Shown here piece by piece: positions 39,658 through 52,503 of a stretch of 64,000 nucleotides of DNA. Position numbers and translations under genes: made by a program. Position 1 is the first letter of the stretch; every line of letters starts with the position of its first letter. Origin of the DNA: Anabas testudineus (lineage: Eukaryota; Chordata; Actinopteri; Anabantiformes; Anabantidae); contig NC_046622.1 in NCBI RefSeq assembly GCF_900324465.2, positions 20,314,297 to 20,378,296 on the forward strand. The letters are read 5' to 3'. A model generated the notes under the pieces. It searched no databases and was not told the DNA's origin. It worked only from the letters and a program-made list of their open reading frames with translations.

Positions 39658-41645
39658 AGTGGCAAGAAAAAGCATGTGAACCATTTGGAATTTTGTGGTT
39701 GCATTCATTTGTTTTAAAACATGATCTGGTTTTCATCTAAGCCAAGAGTATTAAAACATATAATGTGCCTAAAATAAAACAATTCTGATCCCCTCACAAT
39801 AAGAACTGAGCAGCACCCAGAATCCCATGGTGCGGCAAGGTTTCTGTGTGGAGTTTACATTTTCTCCCCATGTCTGCATCCAAATACATGCATGTTACTC
39901 TAAGTTGCCCATAGGTATGATAGTAAGTGTGAAAGGTCTCTTTATGTCTGCCCTGGGTGTATCCTGTCTCTTGCTAGGTGACAGCTAGCATGGGCCCAGG
40001 CACTCCCATGACGATTGAGTGGACAAGCGGTTAAGAAAATGGATGTAATGAAGTATGGGCCAAAATCCCTCCACAACAAAGTGAGAGGGCTTCATTTTTA
40101 TTGAATGCCATAGTGGAAAAGTTGTTGTTTGTCTGAGAGACCCACTATCAGCCCTGACTGGCAATCAGATTTCCTACTTGTAAACCGTTGCAAAACACAA
40201 TCCTTGTCCCTCTTTGACTCTTTGACCTTCTTGACATCCTTTAGGTGTCCACCAATGCTAATAGTCCCAGGGCATCTACCCTATGTCTCCTGCTCAATGA
40301 CTTTCCTGTCTCCATTTGTCTCTCTGTTTTCTGTCTGACTTCAACCTAACACAGTCCATCAAGCTGATGGAGCTATGTTGACTAAAGGAGCAGAAAAAGA
40401 TTGTCTCATCTAGTTACACCTTATGTACAATACATATGGTGGACTACATCAAGCACACCTGGATCTGAATATTGAGATAAAATATTGTTGTTGTTGTTTT
40501 GTTTCTTTTTCTATTTGTTTTACATTTTTGGTATAAATTTTTACTTTACAACTATCATTCCATTTGACATTTTACCAAAGAAATATGTAAAAACTAAGGA
40601 CTAAATTAATGTACTTGTTTATTTTTATTAAGGTAAGCTAACACTCTGTGGTCCAATGTGAGACCTTTCGAATCAATTTAAGTGATACTGACCTAAATGA
40701 AGTCTAGTATAGTAGTATAATACATATGTATATAAATATATATATTTAATTATATACTTGATAAAACATAAAACGCTAAGTTTTTGTTTGTTTCTTAAAT
40801 GGAAAAGTGTGTCTGTAGGTGTGCCAGGGACATCGAGACACAATTGAGTCGCAGCAACATGGTGGACAAACCAGCACAAGTTTTGGTTAAGAAAACACTA
40901 AAATTAAGCATTCTGCATTGTTTATTTGAGATTTAGTCCAGGTGGCTAGCAAGATAGACATTTGCAGAACCCAAATGAGCATTTATTAAACAAATAATAT
41001 TTTGGGTATTTAATTTAACTGTAGAATACAATTTTGATATTATGGTACAAAACTAGATATATTATTCATAAAACAATATTTACTTTATGAAGTTTTTTCA
41101 AATCATATTCTTCTGTATTTTAAACTCTGCGTTTTGAATTCTACTTGACCAGAAAGGGACCATTGTGCACAGAGACCAAGTAGATAACATTTCCTGGAAT
41201 GCTATTTTTGAACTCTTCATCTCATTGAACTGCTTTCAAATTTAATCAAACTGCAACAAGACCAAGTGTAGTTTTCATAAGTTGTAGGACAAAAAGCTTG
41301 GGTACGTTTTATTTAATAATTTTAAGATTAAATAAGCATTCCAAAAAAAAAAAAAAATGAAATGCTAAAACTTTAAAAAGTTTATCTTTGCTTACATCTA
41401 ATAATGTGAAACTGATTTAGCTGTTATATTAGCTAATCCTAATGATTAGGTTTACAATTTTAAATACTTAAGCTAAGTAGTGTTCTGTTACTATAAATGT
41501 AGCATCAAAATACACTAAGAATAGACCAAAGGTCAAAAATAAAAGTATAATTTCAGTGATAGAATGGAGACCTAAACTTTTTACATGTTCAATATGCACA
41601 TACGCTTTTCATTGTATGATGGTATCTAAACTATTTCCAATGAAC
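39658..41645. repeat. Duplicated spacer with Tc1 end fragment and dispersed repeat
   Basis: 39658-39790 repeats the CAGTGGCAAGAAAAAGCATG Tc1 end seen at 22213. 39785-40045 is the short dispersed repeat. The remainder is the 3' flank of V2R-7, collinear with 22956-24853 except for an extra stretch of about 170 bp near 41360-41540. No gene. Confidence 0.7.
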
Positions 41646-44600
41646 CTATGATTTGTATTTGGTCACTACATGTTTCTTTGTGTTCTTCTCTGGCTTAAAC
41701 AATATGATAAAACACTTTGGAGCAAAAATACACAGTATTAGTCCAAAACTGGAGGCTAGAATAGCAAATATCTCCACAGCCACAGTAAATTTCCCAGGAG
41801 AGCTGACATAAGCTGGAATAAAAGTGATCCAGACTGCACAGAAGATCAACATGCTGAAGGTGATCAGTTTGGCTTCATTAAAATTATCAGGTAGTTTCCG
41901 AGCTAGGACAGCTAACACAAAGCAGAAGACAGCCAGTAGTCCTATGTACCCCAATACTGTCCAGAATGCCACGGATGAACCTAATGCACACTCCAAGATG
42001 ATTTTCTCTTTGTATGTAGTTAGGTTTTTCATTGGAAAAGGAGGACTAAGAACCAACCAAACAGTACATATTAAAACCTGAATAAATGTAAAAGACACTA
42101 CAGTCATTCTCTGCTGTGGAGGACCAAACCATTTCATGACATTACTGCCTGGAAGTGTAGCTTTGAAGGCCATTAACACAACTATAGTTTTCCCAAGAAC
42201 ACAAGAGATGCAGAGGACAAAGGTGATCCCAAACGCTGTGTGACGCAGCATACAGGACCACTCCGAGGGTGCTCCAATGAACGTTAATGAACATAAGAAA
42301 CACAGAGTCAAAGAGAAGAGCAGCAGGAAGCTCAGCTCAGAGTTGTTGGCCCTGACAATCGGGGATGTTCTGTGCCGGAAGAATACAGTCGCTGTTGTAA
42401 CAGTCAGACAGGCACCACCGATGGAGAATGTAGCCAGGATGATTCCTAGGACCTCACTGAAGGAAAGAAACTCTACAGGCTTTGGGAAACAAGTGTCTCT
42501 CTCTGTGTTAGGCCAGAACTCTTTGGGACAAGGGAAACAGTCAGTTGAATCTAATACAGAAATTTAAAAAAATATTGTTAGCGTTTCCTTATTTAATGTG
42601 GTAAATAATAGAGAGATATCATCTTATTTTACCTGTAGCATTACTGATCTCTCCCTCAGGACATGGTATACAGTCATAACAGCAGATGGGTTTTCCTTTC
42701 TGCAGCACTTTATGAGTTCCTGGAGGACAGCTGTCAGAGCACACTGATACAGGAACCTGAAAACATACAGATTAGGTTGTGTTAGTGCTGAACTCACCAC
42801 TTTGTTACACAGCTGTTATGATTATGATCATTTGTTGCTCCTCACTTGTGTCCTGCCCTCCATCCAGGTTAAGTTCTTGTAGATATGAAACTCTTGGCCC
42901 ACTGGCAGTGATGCATCATAGTACCCTACTGTCACCAACTCAATGCTGCCACTGCTGCTTTTCTGCCAGTTAACCAGCTCATACTTGGCCACAGGATCCC
43001 CGTTAGGATCAAATGACACATGATAACCATTTTGGGAAAAATTTACTTTCTTCAGCTGAGTAAAAATCTGTGACAATGAATTTAGGTCAAGCAGTGATGG
43101 AGAGACAAGAATTAAATAAGGCAAAAATACGATGATTGAATTTGAGTATATTATAAAAGTATACTGTATTATATAACTTAAAAAAGCAATGGTTCATTTA
43201 TAGTTTTCAACTGACCTGTTTGGAGTCTATTCTGGTGAGTTTGTCACACTGAGTTGTAGAATTTGTCTCCTGACACACAGCATTATGAATGGCATGAGCT
43301 ATTGCATAAACAGCTTTGTACACCATGTTAGTGATGCGGAGCTGAGACGTGTCAGTGTACGGGACTTGAAGCTTTTGTATGTCTTCACTTCCATTGCATA
43401 CATTCCTGTCTGTGGCAGCACCTAAAATAGAGAGTTTTCTATTCATCTAATGTATGAAATGTACGAAGTATTCAATTATTTATTCTGCTTATTTGATGTT
43501 TGTATGTTTTATCATTTAATCATTCAGATGTGACTGGCAGAAGGTGTCACTTGCACTACAGTACTTTTGTGTGTATATGTTTAGGCTTCAGTTAGGGTTC
43601 AGTAAGACATTGCTTTCAGATTGGACTTATTTTCCCTCACATCAGTCCTTTCAAATATGTTCAGATCTGTGCTGGTACGAATGCTTTAGAATGGCTCAGG
43701 GTAATCTGAACTAGATTTCTCTGTTGCCTGTACACTGTCCTAATAGTGTGTGCTTGGGTTTAGAGCTTATTGTTGTCATAGACTGGTTCATACAAAATCT
43801 TCTTCAAGAAGATATCATCATATGATTTACAACTTATCTTCTCCTCAGCCCATTTTTACTATGAGTACATTTTAATAAAACTGGGATTTGGATTTATTCT
43901 TAAATCAGTCATTGACTGTTTGAACACAGCAAGCTCAACCAGGAAGTAAAAAAACAAAGCTACATAAAAATCAAGATAGCTTCTCACTTTTTTCTAGTCT
44001 GCAGTTGAATGCATCCTCCCAGAACTCAGTAAGTACTGTGGAAGCTGCCACTTTAGTGGGAAAGAGATCCAGCAGGAAATCTCTCAGACCTGGGATGACA
44101 GATCGTGGAATACCAAATCCCATGGCTCCAAGACAGAAGGTGAAACTCAATAGGTCAGGGTGAGTCACCCAGGACTCACTGCCTATCCACTGACGAGGTG
44201 GAGAAGGCTCACGATACAGCTCTTCAAATAGTATCTTCATATCTCCAGAGGCCACAAATGCCACAACTACCATAGCTGTTGATCTGAATAGACATTATAT
44301 ATTTATATATGTTATTTTATACCAATATAATAATAAATACATTTCAGGTTTATAACACAAACAATCACAAAAAGCTTTTTTGGTGGATTAATGTACAAAA
44401 CTGTTGCAATTGAGAAGTTTTATTAAACTCAGAGCAATAATTATGATAGAGATAAATTGCCTATTTGCCAATATAATAACAAATACATTCAGGAAAGATG
44501 CCATGCTACTAAGATATTTTAATAATTGTTTTCTGATCTTCTGTATGATTATTTTGTCAGCAAAGAGAACACTAGTACAAAATAGAAACCTGCGGATAAC

Positions 44601-45809
44601 ATCAGCCACTCTCTGGATCCTGTTACGTGGGTGGGTACGAGAGAAAGATTCGGAGTATTCAACACAGATCCCCTGTTTCTGTGCTGCATTCAAGAAAGAA
44701 GCCATGCCATAATTTCCATAGTCTGAATCTGAGCGGACAGCACCTATCCACGTCCAACCAAATTGTTTCACCAGCTTGGCCAGAGCTTCAGACTGAAACT
44801 GGTCACTGGGCACTGTTCTGAAGAATGTTGGATACTGCTTCTTATTGGACAAGCATGCACAAGTGGCAAAGTGGCTCACCTAAAAGTAAACAATAGTGCG
44901 TAACTATTTACTGGCAATCATCATGAACATATTTTAGACACAGTTTGCTAAAAATTCAACATATTTACTTGAGGAATATTAAAGGACCTAAAGATGCGTG
45001 ACATACTGATGGATTGCCCAGACCCAGTTTCACCAACAACAGCCATCACCATATCAGATTGTGAGCAGTTGGTGTTGCTGAAAAACACTGGATCCAGGCC
45101 ATTTGTAAGCTGGAATGCCACTTTTACTGCCATGGGAACTGAGGCACATGAGTCATGAATCTGATAACCAAGTCTTAAGTCTGGAAGCAGCTTCGTACTG
45201 TTGTTAATCTCCTCAATGGCGAAGATCATTGCACGCGAGAAGCGCAGTTCACGTGATTCAATTCTGCACACAGACACAAGCCCACAATGTAGACATTATT
45301 ACACATTTTGCACAGTTTTCAAAGAAAAAACAATCAAGGAGAACAGTGCTTCAGATTTATGGAAAATAAGCTGCACTACCAAAATACAACAATTCCCTTT
45401 TTTTCTCTTAAGAAACAAAATGCTTCTTTTTCATATAACACATTATGCTGTTGTATTTAATGCAATTGCTTTTTTTTTTTTACATATTTCTCATTCATAC
45501 TCACCTCCCTGTGCACTTTAGTGGCTCAGGCTTAGTGGTGTAGTTATGTTTCACTGTGATGATGTTGTTATGTATTGAAAAAATACCCCCAATAATATAG
45601 TCACCATCTACTGAGAATGCAGGATCATAAGTAGAACCCTGCAGCTTACATATGACAGATGAAGCGTCAGGATTGACCCCAGCACCAACTCCAACCTCTG
45701 TGAAGCCAGTCCTTTGTTTCATACCAAATATTAAATCAGTATGACCAGAGTTAATCTCAAACAAACCCAGAGCTAGACTTAGACCAATAATGAGAGTTGA
45801 GATCTCCAT
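41646..45809 (-). CDS. V2R-7: vomeronasal type-2 (OlfC) receptor, intact, 880 aa
   Basis: Exons: 1 at 45505-45809, 2 at 44969-45263, 3a at 44590-44879, 3b at 43988-44283, 3c at 43216-43421, 4 at 42846-43067, 5 at 42633-42756, 6 at 41646-42550. All phases fit. Exon 1 is 6 nt shorter than usual. The 3' part is V2R-4-like (tail [10 protein letters not shown]), but exons 1-3c resemble V2R-1 and V2R-8 (MEIS start, [25 protein letters not shown]). Binding-loop residues differ from all others: [13 protein letters not shown] in exon 2, followed by IFRSFN instead of VIGSFN. SDYGNYG replaces SDYGNNG in 3a. IGSESW keeps the acid. Introns 3a-3b and 3b-3c are longer than in V2R-3 and carry no recognised insert. 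Confidence 0.96.
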
Positions 45810-45847
45810 CTCTCATGCGCATGTGTGCATAAGTGTGTTCTCGTTGT

Positions 45848-45855
45848 TTTATATA
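45848..45855 (-). promoter_or_regulatory. TATA box of V2R-7
   Basis: TATATAAA on the minus strand, 39 bp upstream of the ATG. The CRE-like site is weaker here (TAACGTAC at about 45889-45896), followed by the conserved CATCAGAGAGAG at 45897. Confidence 0.55.
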
Positions 45856-46110
45856 GTTTCTAGATGGAAGCCTCCCTCCCACGTTAATGTACGTTACATC
45901 AGAGAGAGGGTGCTTTTACCCATTGGTCATTGGTTGACTTAAAGTCTTTTACTTCTGTTGGCTACAAATAATATGTATCTCCACTATGTGCTGATGTTTT
46001 TTTCCCTTTAGTCATAAAGTTGCTAAACATCAGATATTTTCTAATTTTGTACCCTACCCTGTAAGTTTAGAATGTGAATTAGTATGACTGAGTAAGAAAA
46101 CTACTTTACT

Positions 46111-46147
46111 AAAATGTTCTTTTAGTAAAGTACTAAAAGAACATTTT
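46111..46147. repeat. Perfect inverted repeat, 17-bp arms, 3-nt loop
   Basis: AAAATGTTCTTTTAGTA, AAG, then the exact reverse complement. It lies about 20 bp left of the solo LTR. It could form a cruciform; no terminator or RNA role can be claimed. Confidence 0.85.
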
Positions 46148-46168
46148 TCCTCAATATAAATTAATCAT

Positions 46169-46766
46169 TGTCACGGTCTCCAGCCTTCATTTCCTGTTCT
46201 GACAATAAATGGTCTGATTGAGCTCTCTGTCTGCGCCTCTACCTCTAATTACCCATTCAGTTTCACCCCCACCCATCATATAAGAAGGTCTGCAGCCCCC
46301 TGTTCTCTGCCAGATCGTCTGCATTCTTTCTGAAATGACCTTCCAGCATTTAACTCTGCCAAACTATTACTGACGTGGACCGATCTTTTGACCACTGATT
46401 CTCTGTCTGACCTCATCTGACCTGTTTTCTGTCTCTGTGGATAACCTTGTTTTGGTTTTGGATTTTGGATTTGTTTGCCTGTCTCTCTCTGACTGGCCCA
46501 CTGAATCCTGTTACCTGTTTTTCTCTGTCTCTCGTATTGTTCTGAATTACTGGACCTTACTCTCTGTCTGCCTCCTGCTTCACACTGATACCTAACTTCA
46601 CTGAACCTGCTGCCGCTCACCTCTCCAGCGAACCTGCCAGTCGCCTCCCTCAGGATTCCATTCCCCTGCAATCACCACAATCTCCCTTACCTCTTAATAT
46701 ACAAGCTTTTAAACCAGTCTTAGCCTGTCGTGTCCTCTTATGCCTGGTAGTGGTCTAAGCCTCACA
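46169..46766 (+). mobile_element. Solo LTR with 5-bp target duplication
   Basis: Starts TGTCACGGTC and ends AGCCTCACA (TG...CA), flanked by ATCAT at 46164-46168 and 46767-46771. It contains CATATAAGAAGG, a promoter-like TATA motif, near 46278. Structure and target duplication fit the remnant left when a full LTR retrotransposon recombined between its two LTRs. It differs in sequence from the LTR element at 12125-16318, so it is a second family. Old or young cannot be judged without its partner LTR. Confidence 0.8.
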
Positions 46767-46771
46767 ATCAT

Positions 46772-47290
46772 CCCCATAATAGCTATGTTTTGGCTCAGTG
46801 TCCTGAGTATTGTGGAGTGCACCTTAGACATGCTGAAAAGCCAGTTGTGCACCTTTCCTTCCCCTCTAAGTGTAAGCTGCTGACAGTTTCTTTGTTCCAA
46901 TTCTCAGCTGATGTCTAAAAAGTTACTTTTCAGTCAAAGTATGTTTGTGTGGTTGTGTGCATACATCTTTCTGCAAGATTCAAGAGTCAATTCGCTATCC
47001 AGTCACTTGCTGGACACAACAACGGAGCAGGTTACCTCCTGCTCCCTATTGGTTAATATGTCTCCTCTACCCATTCTATTTGAGATTAAATTAAAATCCA
47101 CACATGTTTGGGTTTATTTTGTCGAAATAAGGTTAGGCATGCAATTTTGAATAAAAAGGGGTCGTTTCAGTTTATTTACACAATACAAAGAAACTTTCAA
47201 AACAGGACTAAATTGAATGACAGCTTGTAGTTCGGGGCAATTTCAAGTTAAACAACACTAATAAAAGCAATGCTAATAAAAACAGCCCTG
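46772..47290. other. Anonymous spacer
   Basis: No gene, repeat family or terminal structure recognised. Confidence 0.4.
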
Positions 47291-47299
47291 ATCCTTGTT

Positions 47300-47580
47300 T
47301 TCCAAAAGGTAGGTTATCTAACCCATGCTAATATGCTGATCATCTCACTCTTCAGATCTCTGCTCAAGCTTCTTGTAGCTTTCTGCATCAGGTTCAAAGT
47401 TCTGACCTATGCCTGTAGAGCTCAACTTAACAGCACCTGCCTACCTGAACCCCCTCACCCATGTGCACAATCCCTCCACCCTCTGTTTTTCTCACTGCGT
47501 TGGATATTTTGTTTGCCTTGTACCTCACTTGTAAGTCACTTTGGACTAAAGCATCTGGCAAATGAAAATGTATTTTACAT
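47300..47580 (+). mobile_element. 3' scrap of an L2-like LINE or its derivative
   Basis: The translated segment includes FKVLTYACRAQLNST, resembling the conserved C-terminal stretch of fish L2-type reverse-transcriptase proteins. It is followed by AAGTCACTTTGGACTAAAGC and ATCTGGCAAATGAAAATGTA, a tail shared by many fish LINEs and SINEs. Heavily truncated at the 5' side. Confidence 0.65.
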
Positions 47581-47833
47581 TCTTTATTATTTGCTTTCAT
47601 ATTTTATAATAATTCGTAACACATGTTACCTAGAAATATGAATTGTTCCTAATTGTGAAGATAATAATGTAACTAGCTTTACTTTTGAATATACAATACT
47701 GGCTCTAATATACTACTGTGGTTAATTTTTTTCTTTTCTTTTTTTTTTGATTCACTGACAGCTATTATTACATTAAAAGAGTTACATCAAAAAGAAAAAC
47801 CTCCGTATTGGATGTTAAAAATTATGCAGTGTT

Positions 47834-50800
47834 CTATGGTTTGTATTTGGTCACTACATGTTTCTTAGTGTTTTTCTCTGGTTTAAACAATATGATAAAA
47901 CACTTTGGAGCAAATATACACAGCTTTAGTCCAAAACTAGACGCTAGAATAGCAAATATCTCCACAGCCACAGTAAATTTCCCAGGAGAGCTGACATAAG
48001 CTGGAATAAAAGTGATCCAGACTGCACAGAATATCAACATGCTGAAGGTGATCAGTTTGGCTTCATTAAAATTATCAGGTAGTTTCCGAGCTAGGACAGC
48101 TAACACAAAGCAGAACACAGCTAACAGGCCTATGTACCCAAGAACAGCCCAGAATGCAACAGATGAACCTAAAGCACACTCCAGGATGATTTTCTCTTTG
48201 TATGTAGTTAGGTTTTTCATTGGAAAAGGAGGACTAAGAACCAACCAAACAGTACATATTAAAACTTGTATGAATGTAAAAGACACCACAGTCATTCTCT
48301 GCTGTGGAGGACCAAACAATTTCATGACATTACTACCTGGAAGTGTAGCTTTGAAGGCCATTAACACAACTATAGTTTTCCCCAGAATACAAGAGATACA
48401 GAGGACAAAGGTGATCCCAAACGCTGTGTGACGCAGCATACAGGACCACTCAGAGGGTGCTCCAATGAACGTTAATGAACATAAGAAACACAGAGTCAAA
48501 GAGAAGAGCAGCAGGAAGCTCAGCTCAGAGTTGTTGGCCCTGACAATCGGGGATGTTCTGTGGTGAAAGAATACAGTCGCTGTTATAACAGCCAGACAGG
48601 CACCACCGATGGAGAATGTAGCCAGGATGATTCCTAGGACCTCACTGAAGGAAAGAAACTCTACAGGCTTTGGGAAACAAGTGTTTTTGTCTGAATTTGG
48701 CCAGAACTCTTTGGGACAAGGGAAACAGTCAGTGGAATCTGAAAAATAAATCAAAAGGACTTTTAGCCTTTAAATATTTATTAGAGCTGTCAAGAATTAA
48801 AACATTATCTGCAACTAAATAATGTAAATTAATTGCTTACAAAATGCTTACATTTTCATCACATTGTTTTTTTATTACAATTAAATTTTGGCACGAATGA
48901 TGAGTGGATAACTGTCAAATTTAAACATCTCTTAAATTTTTGCTCAGATCTCTGGGTTTGCTGACATTGCATTCAGGTAAGAGTGAAGGCCAGAGATCAC
49001 CAATCACTTACTTCTGATGGTAAGTCAGATGCAGATGTCCCTCTGACAAAGCGAGGTCCAGAATATGTCTGTAGCAAAATTATTAGTGCAGTAACGACTC
49101 ATTACCAAAACAGTGGTAATGCACAAACGAGCAAAAGAAGCTCACGTAATGGAGGGTCTGGAATGCTGCAGCACCCCCAGCACCTGAACTCCCTGTAGTT
49201 GTGTTTATATTTACTGTTACATCTATGAACCTGACCTATTCCTATCTTGTTCTAATAAACTAGATATACTGTACATGGCCCATGTCACTGTGCTGAGTTT
49301 TCACTGACCTGCTTTAAGTGGGTGTTTGCTGAAATTTGCATTTGCAAATTTGAGTCTAATCTACTTTTTCATCTGTTTTCTCAGTGTCAACGCAGTGGGT
49401 CAAAAGGCACCATATAACACAATTAATCACTGTGTGTTTTTAAACATAATTTTTCTTTCATAAATCAGTCAACATTATGGTGTTATTAATATATTTATAT
49501 AATAAATATGCATGAGAAAGCTTAATTTACCTGTAACATTGCTGATCTCTCCCTCAGGACATGGTATACAGTCATAACAGCAGATGGGTTTTCCTTTCTG
49601 CAGCACTTTATGAGTTCCTGGAGGACAGCTGTCAGAGCACACTGATACAGGAACCTGAAAACATACAGTATATACAGACAAAGCCACACAGATTTGCCAT
49701 TTTTGCCACAAAGCTAAAAATATTAGAGTGTTTTATTGCATAGCTTCTCACTTGTGTCCTGCCCTCCACCCATGTGAGATTCTTGTAGATATGGAACTCT
49801 TGGCCCACTGGCAGTGATGCATCATAGTACCCTACTGTCACCAACTCAAGGCTGCCACTGCTGCTTTTCTGCCAGTTAACCAGCTCATACATGGCCACAG
49901 GATCCCCGTTAGCATCAAATGACACATGGTAACCATTTTGGGAAAAATTTACTTTCTTCAGTTCAGTAACAATCTGTAAGTAAGGTAAGTAAGACAGAAA
50001 ACTATTTCTAAAAGGTTAAAGAAAGGTATGGAGCTTATTAGTTTCAACTGACCTGCTTGGAGTCTATTCTGGTGAGTTTATCACACTGAGTTGTAGAATT
50101 TGTCTCCTGACACACAGCATTATGAATGGCATGAGCTATTGCATAAACAGCTTTGTACACCATGTTAGTGATGCGGAGCTGAGATGTGTCGGTGTACGGG
50201 ACCTGGAGCTTTTGTATGTCTTCACTTCCATTGCACACGTTCTTGTCTGTTGCAGTACCTGAAAATATACAGACAGACACAGTAGGTTGTTGTTGCTCTA
50301 TTTATTTAGTCTTAGTTATTTTTATACTTAGTCATACTATATTTAACCTTTTTAAAATATTTGTTTTTATTTAGTAGTTATTATTTCATAGCATTTGTTG
50401 TTTTGACTTATTGTTTGACTTCTAAATGTGCTTTGCATAAATGCACAAATCTGTTTTTAAGCTGTTTTTAACACAGGAAGTTTCACTCAAACAGGCAATA
50501 AAAGACAGCACAACTTTCTCACTGTTTTTCAAGCTGCAGTTGAATGCATCCTCCCAGAACTCAGTGAGCAGTGGGGAAGCTGCCACTTTAGTGGGAGAGA
50601 GATCCAGCAGGAAGTCTCTCAGACCTGGGATGACAGATCGTGGAATACCAAATCCAATGGCTCCAGCACAGAAAGTGAACTTCAGCATGTCTGGGTGAGT
50701 CACCCAGGACTCACTGCCTATCCACTGACGAGGTGGAGAAGGCACAAGAGACAACTCCTCCATCAGCATCTTCATGTCTCCATAAGATACGAATGCCACA

Positions 50801-52503
50801 ACAACCATAGCTGTTGACCTGAAGAGACATTATGCTGTATTATACAATATCTTCATTATAACACCACCAACAAAAAAAAAAGCAATTTAGTGTTCAGTGC
50901 ACAGTACTGGTCTCAATGATTATATTTATTAAATATGAGAGTGATATACACAATATAAAGGATAAGGTAATAATTTTTTTTTTAAATATCCATCTGTTTG
51001 ACTATATATCTTGGTATCTGTGGTTTGGTGTACAGACAGTATGTGTCAGCAAAGGGAACACAAGCACAATAAGTTATGTAGAAACCTGCGGATAACATCA
51101 GCCACTTTCTGGATCCTGTTACGTGGGTGGGTACGATAGAATGATTCTGAGTATTCAACACAGATCCCCTCTTTCTGTGCTGCATTCAGGAAAGAAGCCA
51201 TGCCATTATTTCCATAATCTGAATCTGAGCGGACAGCACCTATCCACGTCCAACCAAATTGTTTCACCAGCTTGGCCAGAGCTTCAGCCTGAAACTGGTC
51301 ACTGGGAATTGTTCTTAAGAAACTGGGATACTGCTGCTTATTGGACAAGCATGCACAAGTGGCAAAGTGACTCACCTAAAGGGAAACAACAGAGTACATT
51401 TTTAATGACACAGCTAAAAATCAGCTTGAGCATATTTCAAACAAAGTTTAAGAAAATTGTAACTTATTTACTTGAGGAATATTAAAGGACCCAATGATGC
51501 GTGAAATGGCAATGGATGGTGTGGACCCAGACTCTCCAACAGCAGCCATCACCATACCTGATTGTGAGCAATTGTCACCAAAGTAAAATGCTGTATCTAG
51601 GCCATTTGTTAGATGAAATGCTACTTTCAGTGCTATGAGAATAGAGCCACATGAGTCATGGATCTGATAGCCAAGTGTGATGCCTGGAAGCAGATTGGTG
51701 CTGTTGTTAATTTCCTCGATGGCGAAGATCATTGCACGTGAAAAGCGTAGTTCACGGGAGTCAATTCTAAACACGGAAACAAATGTCAGTGTTGAAATGT
51801 GCATAGAATATGGACAGTTAATAATTTGAACAGAAACAAAAAAATAAAACAATGCAATTAGGAATTACAATATTGTATGTTCACATGTCCACAACAAAAT
51901 TACATCGAGCAGCTTGTGCACATGTGTGCCCTGGCAAAGAAAAGTCAACAACACAGGTGCTATTTCAGCTAAACACAAATCTACTTCTTTTTCACATAAA
52001 CACATTCTGATATTTCTGTCTTATTTGTCATTTGCATTGGCAAATATTATTTACTCCCTAGGCCAGATAAAGCACTGCAACAAGACTCTGCAACAAGACT
52101 GGATTTGCAGCACTGTCATTTTCAGAAAAATCATTCCTCTCTCACACAGTCTTACAAGCTTATTTTTCCCTGCACTTTGCATTCCTACTAACCTCCCTGT
52201 GCACCTCAGTGGCTCAGGCATGGTTGTATAGTATTGCTTCACTGTGTCCATATTGCTGTGTATGGAGAAAACACCCCCAATAATATAGTCACCATCCACT
52301 GAGAATGCAGGTAGACGAGCAGAACCCTGCAGCTTGCATATAATAGATAAAGCCTCAGGATTGACCACAGTGCCAGCCCTAGCCTGTGTGTAGCCCGGTC
52401 CTTGTTTCTGACCAATCCCTAAATCATTTAAAAGAAGCGCAGAGTTCATCACAAACCAAGTCAGAGCTAGACTCAGACCAATAAAAAGAACTGAGATCTC
52501 CAT
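47834..52503 (-). CDS. V2R-8: vomeronasal type-2 (OlfC) receptor, intact, 882 aa
   Basis: Exons: 1 at 52193-52503, 2 at 51472-51766, 3a at 51086-51375, 3b at 50523-50818, 3c at 50053-50258, 4 at 49752-49973, 5 at 49531-49654, 6 at 47834-48738. All are open with fitting phases. This is the most divergent copy in exon 2 ([43 protein letters not shown]), the part lining the ligand cleft. Exon 6 shows WAVLGYIG rather than WTVLGYIG and shares DKNTCF with few others. The tail is [10 protein letters not shown]. Intron 5 is 792 bp against about 80-90 in most sisters because of inserted DNA. The promoter lacks a perfect TATA box: TATATGTA on the plus strand at 52545-52552 is the nearest counterpart. 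Confidence 0.95.
48780..49480. other. Insertion in intron 5 of V2R-8, unidentified
   Basis: About 700 bp absent from the same intron of V2R-2, -3, -4, -6, -7 and -10. It has no coding similarity that I recognise. A G+C-richer core at about 48950-49200, including GCAGCACCCCCAGCACCTGA, looks like a repeat fragment. No clear terminal repeats or target duplication seen. Confidence 0.5.

Noticed and set aside
46276-46671. 131-aa minus-strand open frame
   Set aside because: Lies entirely within the solo LTR, and its composition is what the antisense of a CT-rich LTR gives.
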